DNA of 63,107 nt, from the IMG/VR virus record IMGVR_UViG_3300030104_000829, positions 1 to 63,107 of that record; one strand, 5' to 3'. Positions 6,449 to 14,825 of the stretch are shown here, piece by piece. How positions within the stretch are numbered: position 1 is the stretch's first letter; each line of letters opens with the position of its first letter. The position numbers and the translations under genes are program-made. Below the pieces are notes generated by a model, which saw only the letters and a program-made list of their open reading frames with translations, searched no databases and was not told where the DNA came from. This DNA is from a virus.

Positions 6449-6891
6449 GATCATTAACGGCTAGTGACATTAAAGATTTAAGTCTACTAAAGCATTACAG
6501 AATAATAAGAAAATGGGCTTGTAAAAATAATAGTTTAAACGATGCTGATTTAGAGTTATTAATTTATTTAGATTGTATAGGATTATTTAGTATAAAAGAT
6601 TTTAAACAAGGCACATATTCTTATAGTTGGGATACAAGACGCTGGGCTAAATTAATAGACAATGAATGGGTTGTTATATGGAGGAAAAGAAATAGATCAA
6701 CTCAAAAGCATAATTTATACCAATTGTCATTTAAAGGTAAGCAACTTATAAAAAGAATATATAGAATAATGCTAGGCGAAGAAGACTTGCCAACAAGCAT
6801 TAGAAGAAATAAATTAATGGCTGGTAAAAGTTATACAGATAAAGTTTTATCAAAAGCTATTGAAAATGTAAATAAAGATAAACACAGATGA
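6445..6891 (+). CDS. Winged-helix-like hypothetical protein (148 aa)
   Basis: Overlaps groES by an ATGA. Helices around LLKHYRIIRKWA and LNDADLELLIYLDCIGLFS, then a WVVIWRKRNRSTQKHNLYQLSFKGKQLIKRIY segment, resemble the helices and wing of MarR-type winged-helix proteins (visual judgement only). It could be a late regulator or simply a virion-associated protein. Confidence 0.6.
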   Translation: MRSLTASDIKDLSLLKHYRIIRKWACKNNSLNDADLELLIYLDCIGLFSIKDFKQGTYSYSWDTRRWAKLIDNEWVVIWRKRNRSTQKHNLYQLSFKGKQLIKRIYRIMLGEEDLPTSIRRNKLMAGKSYTDKVLSKAIENVNKDKHR

Positions 6892-7244
6892 TTAATAAAG
6901 ATAATGATAGTCCACTAGGTTTTGGTATATTTGGAAGTATAGGTAGAGCTCTTGGAATAAAACGCCCACGAGGCAACAGACTTGAGCAAAATATAATGTC
7001 TAAACTAGATGCTATAAGTGAACAAATATCTCAATCTACAGGAGCTACACCACAAGACGCTGCTAACCCAGTTGAGCCAGCAGCTATAAATACAGTTGAA
7101 GAAAATGCTATGCAAGCCGCGGATATGGTGGCGAATGGAGTAGGTACCGCTGCTTCAAGTGGTGATTTAAATGCTGATAAAGTTTTTGGAACTCCATTAG
7201 AAAGACAGAGATCTGTAAGTAAAAAATATTTAAAAAAAAATTAA
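6888..7244 (+). CDS. Hypothetical virion-associated protein (118 aa)
   Basis: Coupled to the preceding gene by an ATGA overlap. Starts MINKDNDSPLGFGIFGSIG (note the DSPLG, related to the SP motifs of the next genes), has an Ala/Gln-rich middle and a basic C-terminus ending KKYLKKN. Low complexity suggests a flexible structural or assembly protein. Confidence 0.55.
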   Translation: MINKDNDSPLGFGIFGSIGRALGIKRPRGNRLEQNIMSKLDAISEQISQSTGATPQDAANPVEPAAINTVEENAMQAADMVANGVGTAASSGDLNADKVFGTPLERQRSVSKKYLKKN

Positions 7245-7254
7245 ACAACTAATT

Positions 7255-7464
7255 ATGAGCATGCACGATATTGAAAAAATTAAAAAAAATCCTAAATTAT
7301 CAGGGCAGATAGGTGAAAACGCTGTATGGGACGGTCCATTAAGTAAAGTAGGTTTTCCAATGGGCGTTGGTAATAGCAATGGTATTACAGGTATGCAGGT
7401 ATCTAAGTATCCTTGCAAATATGAAGCAGGACCAATAACACAAAAAGCTAAAGTATATAAATAA
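7255..7464 (+). CDS. Small hypothetical protein (69 aa)
   Basis: Begins MSMHDIEKIKKNPKLSG, Gly-rich in the middle, basic at the end. One base (TAATG) is shared between its stop and the next start. It belongs to the run of small late genes between groES and the holin. No recognised domain. Confidence 0.55.
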   Translation: MSMHDIEKIKKNPKLSGQIGENAVWDGPLSKVGFPMGVGNSNGITGMQVSKYPCKYEAGPITQKAKVYK

Positions 7465-7688
7465 TGTATAGATCACCATTTTTAAAAAAAGACGATTTTC
7501 CTGAAATAAAAAAAGAAAATCAAGGAAAATTTACATCTTGGGCTAAAGAAAACGGCTTTAAAGACGCTTGTAGCGGCGCGTCTGCAGTTATGGGTAATAA
7601 AGAAAAATACAAAGGAAAAAAATACAAAGGTAGCGATGTCATTGAAATGGCTAACTATGCTAAAAACTTTGGTTGTTCTAAAAAATAA
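7464..7688 (+). CDS. Small basic protein with N-terminal SPF motif (74 aa)
   Basis: Starts MYRSPFLKKDDFPEIKK, followed by KFTSWAKENGFKDACSGAS and a MANYAKNFGCSKK end. The SWAKENGF and NYAKNFG segments resemble the small Lys-rich proteins at 44289-47554. Probably a virion or DNA-associated minor protein; function unknown. Confidence 0.6.
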   Translation: MYRSPFLKKDDFPEIKKENQGKFTSWAKENGFKDACSGASAVMGNKEKYKGKKYKGSDVIEMANYAKNFGCSKK

Positions 7689-7691
7689 ATT

Positions 7692-7925
7692 ATGATAAGT
7701 AAATCACCATTTAAACAAGACAAATGTGCTGAAGCTAAAGCAAAGAAAAAAGCTGAGTATATGTCTAGAAAATCTAAAACCACACTTAAAAAAGTTGATG
7801 GTAAATATAAGAAAGTAGAAGTACCTATAAGTGAAGCTGAAAATTTAAAAGAGTTTAACAGAGAAATAAATGAGTTTGAGTGTGTGAACGGTAAACTTAA
7901 AATAAAGCAAGATCCCAACGATTAA
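7692..7925 (+). CDS. Small Lys-rich protein with SPFK motif (77 aa)
   Basis: MISKSPFKQDKCAEAKAKKK at the N-terminus, then a charged helical part. The SPFK near the start matches the position of SP motifs in the neighbouring genes. No known domain. Confidence 0.55.
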   Translation: MISKSPFKQDKCAEAKAKKKAEYMSRKSKTTLKKVDGKYKKVEVPISEAENLKEFNREINEFECVNGKLKIKQDPND

Positions 7926-7935
7926 AAATAAAATT

Positions 7936-8394
7936 ATGACTAAATTTAGAGACGGCTTCATGATGAAGTCACCACTACCTGCTCATGGCAAGTTAGAAAA
8001 AAAGCTTAAAAAAGCTAAAGCTGGAAAAATAGGATCTGAGCAAGGAGATAAAGATTATGAATTAATAGCTGATTTAGAAAGTCAAATAAAAGAAGCAAAA
8101 GCTAAACATCGACCTATGCGTAGAGAGGATGATACTCTAGCAAAAGAAGACGAAGACGCTGCTAGAGGCTCTGCGGCAGAAATGCACACACCGCTTCATA
8201 ACTATGGTGGATATAGAGGTGGCGCTGATATAGGTCAGTATGAACCAACTGCTGATTTATATCAAAAGCTGTTTGATAAAATAGAATCATCTACAACAGA
8301 GTATCATGACAGAAGAGATGGAACTGGTGCCTACGCTCCCGATTCAGATAAAGAAGACGATAAAGAAGACGATAAAAAGAATAAAAATCAATAA
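7936..8394 (+). CDS. Charged hypothetical protein with SPLPA motif (152 aa)
   Basis: The N-terminus FMMKSPLPAHGKLEKKLKKA combines an SP motif with a basic helix. The middle ELIADLESQIKEAKAKH is coiled-coil-like, and the C-terminus is a strongly acidic DKEDDKEDDKK tail. It looks like a bipolar linker or assembly protein. No family recognised. Confidence 0.55.
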   Translation: MTKFRDGFMMKSPLPAHGKLEKKLKKAKAGKIGSEQGDKDYELIADLESQIKEAKAKHRPMRREDDTLAKEDEDAARGSAAEMHTPLHNYGGYRGGADIGQYEPTADLYQKLFDKIESSTTEYHDRRDGTGAYAPDSDKEDDKEDDKKNKNQ

Positions 8395-8396
8395 AA

Positions 8397-8747
8397 ATGG
8401 GACACAAAGGACATTGGGGTGAATATACTGGTAACGCAAAATGGTCAAGAGACCATGCCCACACAAGAGTTACAGCTAGTAATTATAAAGCAACTGAAAG
8501 AGATGACGCTGCTCATATAGATTATTTAAAGCGTGATGTATTATATGATGATCATCACGGACACAGCGACGAGAAAATGACTGCTGATGAGAAACATATT
8601 TCAAAATTAGCAGGCGACATGAAATATGATAAAGAACATCATAGTTCACCAGCTAAAAAACACTTCAAACCTCAAGATATAAATAAAAATGGAGAGATTG
8701 AAGACTGGGAAATAGGAAAAGCTAAAGCAATGAATAAACATAAATAA
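8397..8747 (+). CDS. His-rich protein with an EF-hand-type loop (116 aa)
   Basis: Contains HHSSPAKKHF (residues 81-90) and then DINKNGEIEDWE (94-105), which satisfies the 12-residue EF-hand/dockerin calcium loop: acidic or Asn side chains at positions 1, 3 and 5, Gly at 6, Ile at 8, Glu at 12. More than a dozen His residues are spread through the first 90 positions, so other metals may bind too. Function in the virion is unknown. Confidence 0.6.
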   Translation: MGHKGHWGEYTGNAKWSRDHAHTRVTASNYKATERDDAAHIDYLKRDVLYDDHHGHSDEKMTADEKHISKLAGDMKYDKEHHSSPAKKHFKPQDINKNGEIEDWEIGKAKAMNKHK

Positions 8748-8758
8748 AAACTAATATT

Positions 8759-9202
8759 ATGCCTGGAAAATTTGGATACGGCCCTGACGCCGGAAAAAAA
8801 GGAGCACTAAAAATGAAATATGGAACTGTTCTTGAAATGGGTCACAGCCCAGCAGAAATGGGACATAACTCACCAGCTAAAAACCATCATTATGGTAAAA
8901 GAAAAGGAGAGTCAGTAAAACAAGAAAAGTATAATTTAGAACACGATAATCCAGTAGCAAAGCACGCTAGTTGGATGTCTAAATTTGCAGGTAACTCTAG
9001 AATGAGTCCTATGAATATGGATCATGGTTCACCAGCTAAAAACTTAGGTCATGGTATGGATGATATGAGTCCAGAAAAAGGTGCTCATAGAAAATACCAC
9101 TTAAAGCAGAGAATGTCTAAAAAATCTAAAGAGTCAGTAGGTTCTAAAGATTCAATGGCTGAAATGAAGTATCCTTCACCAGCTGGAAAGCACTGCATGT
9201 AA
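8759..9202 (+). CDS. Low-complexity protein with repeated SPAK/SPAE motifs (147 aa)
   Basis: Carries at least five SP units: GHSPAEMGH, NSPAKNHH, SRMSPMNM, GSPAKNLGH, DMSPEK and PSPAGKH. They are set in Met-, His-, Gly- and Lys-rich sequence. The repeats are similar to SPKK-type DNA minor-groove-binding motifs, though the second Lys is usually missing. It may be an assembly or DNA-associated protein; no family recognised. Confidence 0.6.
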   Translation: MPGKFGYGPDAGKKGALKMKYGTVLEMGHSPAEMGHNSPAKNHHYGKRKGESVKQEKYNLEHDNPVAKHASWMSKFAGNSRMSPMNMDHGSPAKNLGHGMDDMSPEKGAHRKYHLKQRMSKKSKESVGSKDSMAEMKYPSPAGKHCM

Positions 9203-9275
9203 AATAAAACAGTAGAGAACTGTATAAAACTCAAAACAACCAATTACACAATTACACAATTTAAAACTAAAAATT

Positions 9276-9677
9276 ATGGCACAATGGATTAATTTTCCTG
9301 TAGTAGGAGGACATGATGGAAGTACAGCTGTTGCAGCTGAAGACGGAGACAACTTGTTGTTGGCTTCAAGTATCGTAGCTGTATCTGTAGCAGAAACTGC
9401 AAACAGAATGACTGCTACTTTAACATTACGCGCACCTACTGCAGCTACAGATGTATGTACTGTATTATGTAGTACAGATGCTGCTGCAACTGACCCTGAC
9501 ACGGCAAGATGTGATGCCGCTGGTTATGAAGCGCAATTAAAAGCAGCTATTAACAGAGCTATCACAGCTAACCCAGGTGGAGTAAAATCTACAGTAGGAG
9601 CACCTCAAAATGCTGTTGCTGGAGCTAAATATGACTCTGCAAATAAAGTTTATTTTAAATCATTTAAAATAGGTTAA
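9276..9677 (+). CDS. Probable minor structural protein (133 aa)
   Basis: Starts MAQWINFPVVGGHDGST and is rich in Ala, Thr and Val with four cysteines in the middle and a C-terminal VYFKSFKIG. The composition resembles beta-rich decoration or surface proteins of phages. The leader has repeats of AATTACAC and an ACAGT/ACTGT hairpin. Role inferred from context only. Confidence 0.55.
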   Translation: MAQWINFPVVGGHDGSTAVAAEDGDNLLLASSIVAVSVAETANRMTATLTLRAPTAATDVCTVLCSTDAAATDPDTARCDAAGYEAQLKAAINRAITANPGGVKSTVGAPQNAVAGAKYDSANKVYFKSFKIG

Positions 9678-9679
9678 TA

Positions 9680-9835
9680 ATGAAATCAACAGGTTTAGGA
9701 GACAGCGTAGAAAAGTTTACTAAAGCTACTGGTATCAAAAAAATGGTAGACACAATGAGCAAGGGACTAAACATCCCTTGCGGTTGTGAAGCCAGAAAAG
9801 GTGCATTAAACAAAATGTTTCCTTATAAACAATAA
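9680..9835 (+). CDS. Small Cys-containing protein (51 aa)
   Basis: Starts MKSTGLGDSVEKFTKATGIK and contains CGCEARKGALNKMFPYK at the end. The CxC next to an Arg and a C-terminal LNxxFPY are seen in other small marine-phage proteins, to my knowledge uncharacterised. It is two bases from both neighbours, within the holin cluster. Confidence 0.6.
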   Translation: MKSTGLGDSVEKFTKATGIKKMVDTMSKGLNIPCGCEARKGALNKMFPYKQ

Positions 9836-9837
9836 CT

Positions 9838-10146
9838 ATGGCTTTTAAACTTAACAATCCTCCGTATAAAATAGACAACACTCCAGTGTATCACGTAGAT
9901 ATGGAAGACGGGGTTATGGGTAAGGCCAATAATAATTTAACAATTATTATAAATAAAGATGTATGTCCTTCTAGAACTCAAGACGTTATAGATCACGAAA
10001 TGGTTCATATAGATCAAATGAAACGTGGTGATTTAGATTATGACGATAAAAACGTTTACTGGAAAGGTAAAGTTTATCCAAGATCTAAAATGAACGAAGG
10101 AGCAAAAAATCTGCCTTGGGAAGACGAGGCTTATAAAAATGCCTAA
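9838..10146 (+). CDS. Minimal HExxH metalloprotease-like protein (102 aa)
   Basis: HEMVH at residues 53-57, followed by IDQ, is a classical zincin motif (two His ligands and the catalytic Glu). It is followed by YWKGKVYPR and PWEDEAYKN, where the late Glu could be the third ligand. At 102 residues it is far below usual zincins. Located beside the holin, it may act in virion maturation or lysis. Confidence 0.65.
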   Translation: MAFKLNNPPYKIDNTPVYHVDMEDGVMGKANNNLTIIINKDVCPSRTQDVIDHEMVHIDQMKRGDLDYDDKNVYWKGKVYPRSKMNEGAKNLPWEDEAYKNA

Positions 10147-10597
10147 AAAGAAATTTAAAGATACTAAAGTCGGTCAGTTTTTAAGCAAAGCCGCACCAGG
10201 TATATTAGGAACTGTTAGTGATGTATTACCAGATCAAGGTTTATTAGGTGTAGTAAAAAACCTAATACAAAAAGAAGATCCAGTAGTATTACCACCAGAA
10301 GATAAAGAAAAAGCTCTAAAACTATTAGAGCAAGATATGGTAGAAATGCAAGAAATATCGAAACGTTGGGATAGTGATATGAAGTCTGATTCATGGCTTT
10401 CAAAAAACACACGCCCAATGACATTGATATTTTTAACTGTTTCTATGATTTTTTTAATAATATTAGATAGTTTTGAAATAGATTTTAGCGTAGACTCAGG
10501 TTGGGTTGATCTTTTAAAATCACTATTAATTACTGTGTACGTAGCATATTTTGGTTCACGAGGCGCAGAAAAGTTTAAATCAATAAGTAATAAATAA
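10139..10597 (+). CDS. Holin of the 3TM type
   Basis: 152 residues: basic N-terminus, amphipathic middle, the ISKRWDSDMKSDSWLSKNTRP segment that precedes the membrane part in 3TM holins, then hydrophobic helices at about 93-110 and 124-142. The C-terminal YFGSRGAEKFK is also typical. It should form inner-membrane lesions letting the endolysin (46815) reach the wall. Overlaps the upstream gene by 8 bases. Confidence 0.8.
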   Translation: MPKKKFKDTKVGQFLSKAAPGILGTVSDVLPDQGLLGVVKNLIQKEDPVVLPPEDKEKALKLLEQDMVEMQEISKRWDSDMKSDSWLSKNTRPMTLIFLTVSMIFLIILDSFEIDFSVDSGWVDLLKSLLITVYVAYFGSRGAEKFKSISNK

Positions 10598-10602
10598 AAC
10601 AA

Positions 10603-11118
10603 ATGGCAAGTAATCAACCAACACAAGCATTAAAAGTAATACCAAGTGATGTTATTAATATACCAGAACCAGATGCTTATATAATAGGAAATAATAGCGC
10701 GGGGGCAGGTACAACTATAACAGATGCTTTTGCTAATTTTTTAGGAGTATCAAATCCAGGTAACACAGGATATTCTAATAAAGTAGCTATAGGAGATGTA
10801 GTATATCACGAAGCAGCAGGACCAGTTTTTACTTTATTAACGGTAGTAAGTATAATAGATAATAATAATATACAAGTCTCTGCGTCTATAACTGGAGGTC
10901 GTTATCAAATATATAGAGATAATGGTGGGGATGGTTTTTTAAATCAAGAAGGATTTAGCTTATTTGTAGGTAAAACTGGTAATATATCAGTTATACCTGC
11001 GTCAAGTGGTCAAACAGTTGTACTAAAAAATATACCTGATTCTTCATTCATACCACTGCAAGTAAAAAGAGTTAACGCAACTAGCACTACAGCAACAGAC
11101 ATAATAGCATTAAGATAA
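10603..11118 (+). CDS. Probable structural protein (171 aa)
   Basis: Beta-rich composition: VIPASSGQTVVLKNIP and PLQVKRVNATSTTATDIIALR at the C-terminus. This looks like a small capsid-decoration or fibre-associated protein. The start MASNQPTQALKVIPSDV follows the holin stop by 5 bases. No precise family recognised. Confidence 0.6.
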   Translation: MASNQPTQALKVIPSDVINIPEPDAYIIGNNSAGAGTTITDAFANFLGVSNPGNTGYSNKVAIGDVVYHEAAGPVFTLLTVVSIIDNNNIQVSASITGGRYQIYRDNGGDGFLNQEGFSLFVGKTGNISVIPASSGQTVVLKNIPDSSFIPLQVKRVNATSTTATDIIALR

Positions 11119-11119
11119 T

Positions 11120-11284
11120 ATGCCAACTATACTAGGTAACGCAAACGCTATACTAGCAGTCCCCTTAACTAAAGCAGGTGGTGGTGGTCCATCTCCTGTA
11201 ACGTTTTTTATACTTGCAGAAAACGGAGACAAGTGTATAACAGAAGTTGGCACTAATTTCATGGTACAAGAAATAGCACCTTAA
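11120..11284 (+). CDS. Very small hypothetical protein (54 aa)
   Basis: ATG one base after the previous stop. The sequence contains KAGGGGPSPVTFF and ends MVQEIAP. It precedes the spike gene by 17 bases. Supported by tight spacing on both sides; function unknown. Confidence 0.5.
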   Translation: MPTILGNANAILAVPLTKAGGGGPSPVTFFILAENGDKCITEVGTNFMVQEIAP

Positions 11285-11301
11285 ATAAATAAAAATATAA
11301 A

Positions 11302-14016
11302 ATGGCAAATATAAAATTTTCGGCTTTTACAGTAGAAACAGATCCAACACAAATAGATGCTTTAGTAGGTTATCAAGGCACGACAATGAAGCAAATAGCA
11401 CCTAGTAATTTAAGTGCAGGACTACCTTTTCTATATAATTCTACAGCAGAGTCTTTATATGTATATAATATACCAAGCGGACAAACTAACACGGCGCAAG
11501 GAAATACAAGTCTTGGGTATTCAGCATTAAATTTAGTTACAGATGGAGACAGAAACACCGCTTTTGGTTATCGCGTTTTTGATAGTATAACTACTGGAAC
11601 AGATAATGCTGCTTTTGGTTATTACTGCGGTCAAGCTATTACTTCTGGTCAAGGCAATGTTTTAATGGGTAGAGATACCGGAATGTTTACTAGTACAACT
11701 TTCACTGGAAATATACTCTTAGGTTATAGAGCAGGATATCAAGCTCAAGGAAATTATAGCGTTTCTATAGGGTATGAAGCTGGTAAAGTTAATACAGCTT
11801 CAGGAACTATATCTATTGGTTACTATGCTGGTCTTTCTAATACTTCTGGTAATTACAACATAAATATAGGTTACCAAGCAGGTCAAAACAATACCACTGC
11901 GCAGGGTAGAACAATGGTTGGTAATGAAGCTGGAACGTATCAAACAGGTTCACAAAATACTGGAATTGGTAGATACGCTTGTAGGCAAGGTACTGGAATT
12001 CAGAATACAGCTTTAGGGCATTCAGCTATGGTTGGTAACGCGTTAGGTAGTAATGGTAACACAGTTGTAGGCTATAACGCTATGTCAAGTAATGGTACAA
12101 AAAATGATAATGTTATTTTTGGTAGAAACGCCGGAAGACTTATGACCTCAGGTAGTACTAATACTATTTTAGGCTCTGAAGCTGGAAACAATTTAACTAC
12201 TGGTTCAAATAACATACTTATTGGATATGATGTTGCTGCGAGCGCTGTAGGTGTTTCAAATGAAATAACTTTAGGTGATGCAAATATAACTGCGTTAAGA
12301 ATACCAGGATTACAATCAGGAGCTTCTGATGGTGATGTTTTAACATTTAGTTCAGGCACAGGTCTAATTACTTTACAATCCGGCGGTGGTGGTGGAGCTT
12401 CAAGTTTAAATGGTCTTTCTGATTGTTTAGTTGATACCGATTCTGTATATGTAGCAGAAGTACCTGCTGGATTATCTGGTAATCCACAAAGAAACACAGT
12501 ATTTGGTATAGATGCGGGTGGAGGCTTAACTACTGGTGAAAATAATACATTCATTGGTAACGATGCCGGTCTTGGCAACACTACTACAAGCGGTGTGGTT
12601 GCTATAGGTTGGGAATCAGCTTTAAGCACAAACTCAAATGCTAATAGTGTTTCTATAGGAGCAAGAGCAAATAGAGGCGGTGGAAGCAGTAATGGTGTTA
12701 TCATTGGTGCGAGCGCGGCTTACAACGGTGCGGCATCTAATGCAGTTGTTATAGGTCAAGCCGCTGGTAATTCAAGCTCTGGTAATGAAACTGTTTTAAT
12801 AGGGCAATTTGCTGGAGCTTTTGGCACAGCTGCTTCTAAACAAATAGCAATAGGTGCTGGTCAAGCAGGTAGAAGTAACACAGCAGATGACCACATGGAT
12901 GTAGGATATGCTGCTGGTTATTCAAATACATCAGGACAATATAACACAAACATAGGATTTAAAGCTGGTAATACAAACACTACTAGCAGTAGTAGAACTA
13001 TGCTTGGATATGAAGCTGGACTAAATAATACAGGTAGTAATAACGTGTTCTTGGGTAAAGCTACTGGTAAAGGCGCTGGTTCTGGTGCTCAAGTAATAGC
13101 TATTGGACAAGGTGTAATGGAAACGGCTAGTCAAATAGATAACTCTGTATTGATTGGAAATTATATGGCTGCTAACTGTACTTCAGGAGCGGGTTCAACT
13201 GTAGCTATTGGAGTAAACTGTTTATCTGTTTCAGGTTATAGTGGCGAAGGAAACACAGCGATAGGTCATCAAGCTGGAAATAATTTAACATCTGGAGATA
13301 ACAACGTTTTATTAGGTAAAAATGCTGGTGACGCAATAACAACAAGTCCAGACAATACTTTCGTTGGCTTTCAATCTGGAAGATTATATAATAATACAAG
13401 TGGAGATGGTAGAAATGTAGGAGTAGGTAGTACTTCTGCTGGAGCTTTAACAACTGGTATATATAATACTTTTTTAGGTTATGGAGCTGGAAATGGTGGT
13501 GGTGGTACGAGTGGCACAGTTACAACGGGTAATTTTAACACTATGGTTGGTTATCAAGCTAAAGGTAGCGCTACTGGAGCCGCTAATCAAAATAGTTTTG
13601 GGTATTCAGCTGCTTGTACTGGAAATAATCAAATAACGTTAGGTAATACCAGTATAGGAACTATTAGAGCTCAAGTAACAAGTATTACAGCTATATCTGA
13701 TGAAAGAGATAAAACAGATATTGAAACAATACCTTATGGATTAGATTTTGTTAATTCATTGCAGCCTAAAAAGTTTGTATGGGATAATAGAGCAGAAATT
13801 GACGGAGATGGTAATGAATTTTTTAGCGCTAATAAAGGTAAAAAAGATATTGGGTTTATAGCACAAGAACTACAAACTGTTGATGACGATTATTTAAATT
13901 TAGTATATGATGCTAATCCAGAAAAATTAGAAGCTACATACGGTAGATTAATACCTGTATTAGTACAAGCAATAAAAGATTTGTCAGCAAAAGTAACAGC
14001 ATTAGAAAACGCTTAA
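11302..14016 (+). CDS. Tail spike/adhesin with S74 intramolecular chaperone
   Basis: 904 residues. From about residue 60 to 790 there are dozens of short repeats of the type NT-x-G-x-x-AG, as in YadA-like left-handed parallel beta-roll heads. From about 798 the sequence ISDERDKTDIETIPYGLDF begins an S74 peptidase/chaperone domain, whose Ser-Lys dyad (S and K of SDERDK) cuts itself off after trimer folding; the end ALENA-type coiled coil fits this. It binds a host surface receptor. Confidence 0.85.
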   Translation: MANIKFSAFTVETDPTQIDALVGYQGTTMKQIAPSNLSAGLPFLYNSTAESLYVYNIPSGQTNTAQGNTSLGYSALNLVTDGDRNTAFGYRVFDSITTGTDNAAFGYYCGQAITSGQGNVLMGRDTGMFTSTTFTGNILLGYRAGYQAQGNYSVSIGYEAGKVNTASGTISIGYYAGLSNTSGNYNINIGYQAGQNNTTAQGRTMVGNEAGTYQTGSQNTGIGRYACRQGTGIQNTALGHSAMVGNALGSNGNTVVGYNAMSSNGTKNDNVIFGRNAGRLMTSGSTNTILGSEAGNNLTTGSNNILIGYDVAASAVGVSNEITLGDANITALRIPGLQSGASDGDVLTFSSGTGLITLQSGGGGGASSLNGLSDCLVDTDSVYVAEVPAGLSGNPQRNTVFGIDAGGGLTTGENNTFIGNDAGLGNTTTSGVVAIGWESALSTNSNANSVSIGARANRGGGSSNGVIIGASAAYNGAASNAVVIGQAAGNSSSGNETVLIGQFAGAFGTAASKQIAIGAGQAGRSNTADDHMDVGYAAGYSNTSGQYNTNIGFKAGNTNTTSSSRTMLGYEAGLNNTGSNNVFLGKATGKGAGSGAQVIAIGQGVMETASQIDNSVLIGNYMAANCTSGAGSTVAIGVNCLSVSGYSGEGNTAIGHQAGNNLTSGDNNVLLGKNAGDAITTSPDNTFVGFQSGRLYNNTSGDGRNVGVGSTSAGALTTGIYNTFLGYGAGNGGGGTSGTVTTGNFNTMVGYQAKGSATGAANQNSFGYSAACTGNNQITLGNTSIGTIRAQVTSITAISDERDKTDIETIPYGLDFVNSLQPKKFVWDNRAEIDGDGNEFFSANKGKKDIGFIAQELQTVDDDYLNLVYDANPEKLEATYGRLIPVLVQAIKDLSAKVTALENA

Positions 14017-14034
14017 TAATAAAAATAATTAAAA

Positions 14035-14292
14035 ATGTATAAAAACGTAATAACATCAGAAAACACGCCAGACAGTCACAAAGCAGTTATAGTTAGTCAA
14101 GTAGATGGTCAATTGGCAGAAGCTGCGGATTCAGAAACTTCAGCAGAGCAGCTGCAGTGTCTTAAAGATCACTTTCTTTGGTTACTATCTAACGACTTTT
14201 ACAAAGACGAATGTAGTGCTGAGCAAGTAAGTGATATGGAATCATATTTACCTGCTGATTATGCAGATGGATATGAAGATTTACCTTCTTAG
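14035..14292 (+). CDS. Small acidic hypothetical protein (85 aa)
   Basis: Starts MYKNVITSENTPDSHK and ends YEDLPS. It is acidic, with an LQCLKDHFLWLLSNDFY helix. It directly follows the spike gene; small proteins in this position may help fibre assembly, but nothing in the sequence proves that. Confidence 0.55.
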   Translation: MYKNVITSENTPDSHKAVIVSQVDGQLAEAADSETSAEQLQCLKDHFLWLLSNDFYKDECSAEQVSDMESYLPADYADGYEDLPS

Positions 14293-14356
14293 TAGATTTG
14301 TTAAAACAGGTGTAACTATATAAATATAAAACAATTAAATTAAATCAAATAAAATT

Positions 14357-14608
14357 ATGAGTGAAGAAATTAAAAAAATTGAAGAAGTAGAACTTTCTAA
14401 AGTAACAGAGCAACAACAAAGATTATCAGAAGCTCTTGCTAACATTGGTGTATTAGATGTACAAAAATTAAGTCTACATACTAAGGTAAAAGAAATTAGT
14501 GATGAAATTGAAGCTACTAAAAAAGAATTAGAAGCTAAATATGGAAAAATTAATATTGACTTAAAAGACGGAAGTTATACAGATATAGAAAAAACTGATG
14601 GCGAGTAA
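14357..14608 (+). CDS. Small coiled-coil protein (83 aa)
   Basis: Nearly all helix-forming, with heptad-like LSKVTEQQQRLSEALANIG and KVKEISDEIEATKKELEAKYG. An AAATT-like leader precedes the ATG. It overlaps the next gene by 11 bases. Possibly an oligomerising assembly factor. Confidence 0.6.
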   Translation: MSEEIKKIEEVELSKVTEQQQRLSEALANIGVLDVQKLSLHTKVKEISDEIEATKKELEAKYGKINIDLKDGSYTDIEKTDGE

Positions 14609-14825
14609 TATTAGGAAGATTAGTATTGGATCTGACTATAAAAACGATGCCATGCATTATTCTATAGGTCAACAAGTTTACGGTGGTCACGAAATATCAC
14701 ACATACTTTTTGAAGATTCAGATAATTCTTATAATATACATATAAAGAAAAACAACGAAGTATTGCCATGGAAAAAGTTTAATTCTCATATGGCTATATC
14801 AGTTGAGTATGATTTAGAGTATTAA
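14598..14825 (+). CDS. Small hypothetical protein (75 aa)
   Basis: Begins MASNIRKISIGSDYKNDAMHY and has a VYGGHEISHILFEDS segment and a VLPWKKF motif near the C-terminus. Its TAATG junction shares one base with the next start. No family recognised; context is the packaging cluster. Confidence 0.55.
   Translation: MASNIRKISIGSDYKNDAMHYSIGQQVYGGHEISHILFEDSDNSYNIHIKKNNEVLPWKKFNSHMAISVEYDLEY

Noticed and set aside
12072-12704. 210-residue minus-strand frame inside the spike gene
   Set aside because: Mirror of repetitive Gly/Thr/Asn codons; Pro/Leu-rich translation without motifs, antisense to a clear S74 spike.
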